The notes under the pieces were generated by a model that saw nothing but the letters and a program-made list of their open reading frames with translations, did no database searches and was not told the DNA's origin. Shown here piece by piece: positions 63,804 through 64,000 of a stretch of 64,000 nt of DNA. Origin of the DNA: Massilia pinisoli (lineage in GTDB: Bacteria; Pseudomonadota; Gammaproteobacteria; Burkholderiales; Burkholderiaceae_D). Numbering within the stretch: the stretch's first letter is position 1; each line of letters starts with the position of its first letter. The stretch is from NCBI RefSeq assembly GCF_024753285.1, contig NZ_JANUGW010000021.1:1-64000 (forward strand). The letters run 5' to 3'. The position numbers and the translations under genes are program-made.

Positions 63804-64000
63804 ATGCCGCGTCACCCGAACAAGCTGAAACTCACCGCTGCGATCCTGTCCGGCGCTTTCATGGTCGCGGGATTGTCCGCCTGCGGGCGCTCCACGCAAT
63901 CGACCGAGCAATTGCTGACCGATGCCAAACAGTATCAGCAAAAGGGCGACCTGAAGTCGGCAATGATTCAGCTGAAAAATGCCGTCGAAAAGAGCCCGGA
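63804..64000 (+). CDS. prsT: Start of a PrsT-like TPR lipoprotein (partial)
   Basis: Only the first 65 codons are in the window. A lipobox LSAC (Cys27) is followed by STEQLLTDAKQYQQKGDLKSAMIQLKNAVEKSP, i.e. an opening TPR unit of the form EQLL-AK-Y-QKGD-KSA-IQLKNA. The PEP-CTERM-system TPR protein PrsT has such a start, which agrees with the PEP-CTERM proteins earlier in the window, but the call rests on 65 residues. Confidence 0.6.
   Translation, partial: MPRHPNKLKLTAAILSGAFMVAGLSACGRSTQSTEQLLTDAKQYQQKGDLKSAMIQLKNAVEKSP

Overview
The window reads as chromosomal DNA of a betaproteobacterium of the Oxalobacteraceae, closest in feel to Massilia or its relatives. I infer this from high GC, the gene orders hslV-hslU, petA-petB-petC-sspA-sspB and grxC-secB-gpsA, a fused IcmF, and PEP-CTERM proteins. 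No database search was possible, so names rest on motifs, lengths and gene order.

Layout. 1-5.2 kb: a STAS-domain protein, the HslVU protease with a sigma-32-like promoter, a small basic protein, a secreted cupin and an XRE-type regulator. 5.2-16.5 kb: a complete-looking type II secretion operon on the minus strand, gspG-H-I-J-K-L-M-N-D-E-F-C, with several ATGA overlaps. 16.7-26.9 kb: housekeeping and envelope genes, namely a MoeB/ThiF enzyme, CtpA protease, EnvC, GpmA, a rhodanese, GrxC, SecB, an SH3 protein, GpsA, a cupin, a DUF2461 protein, a DegS-like protease and MscL. 27.2-31.3 kb: cytochrome bc1 (petABC) and sspAB. 31.3-36.0 kb: tRNA-Thr(TGT), then a visibly more A/T-rich stretch with two PEP-CTERM proteins flanking two tandem acyltransferases. 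36.0-40.4 kb: the RNA repair locus rtcA-rtcB-small ORF, divergent from rtcR. 40.5-52.3 kb: a GIN-domain protein, a BON lipoprotein and a minus-strand Tad (Flp pilus) operon. 52.7-54.9 kb: a convergent diguanylate cyclase / HD-GYP pair. 55-63.3 kb: a LysR regulator, a fused indolepyruvate ferredoxin oxidoreductase and IcmF. The last bases begin a TPR lipoprotein resembling PrsT.

How parts work together. The gsp operon should export folded proteins through the GspD secretin. The tad operon should build a Flp pilus through RcpA, driven by TadA. The adjacent cyclic-di-GMP enzymes could tune surface attachment. The PEP-CTERM proteins belong to the EpsH/exosortase sorting system.

The most interesting regulatory finding is that both PEP-CTERM genes carry a canonical sigma-54 promoter, and that upstream of each lies a shared 17-bp motif TGTAA-N7-CGACA where an activator of sigma-54 would bind. 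A third sigma-54 promoter heads the rtc operon, where an uncharacterised 75-residue protein is the first gene. Other items of note are paired 12-bp palindromes exactly 21 bp apart upstream of gspG, an intrinsic terminator directly behind the Flp pilin gene, a nested double-hairpin repeat in front of icmF, and an internal duplication in the STAS protein.
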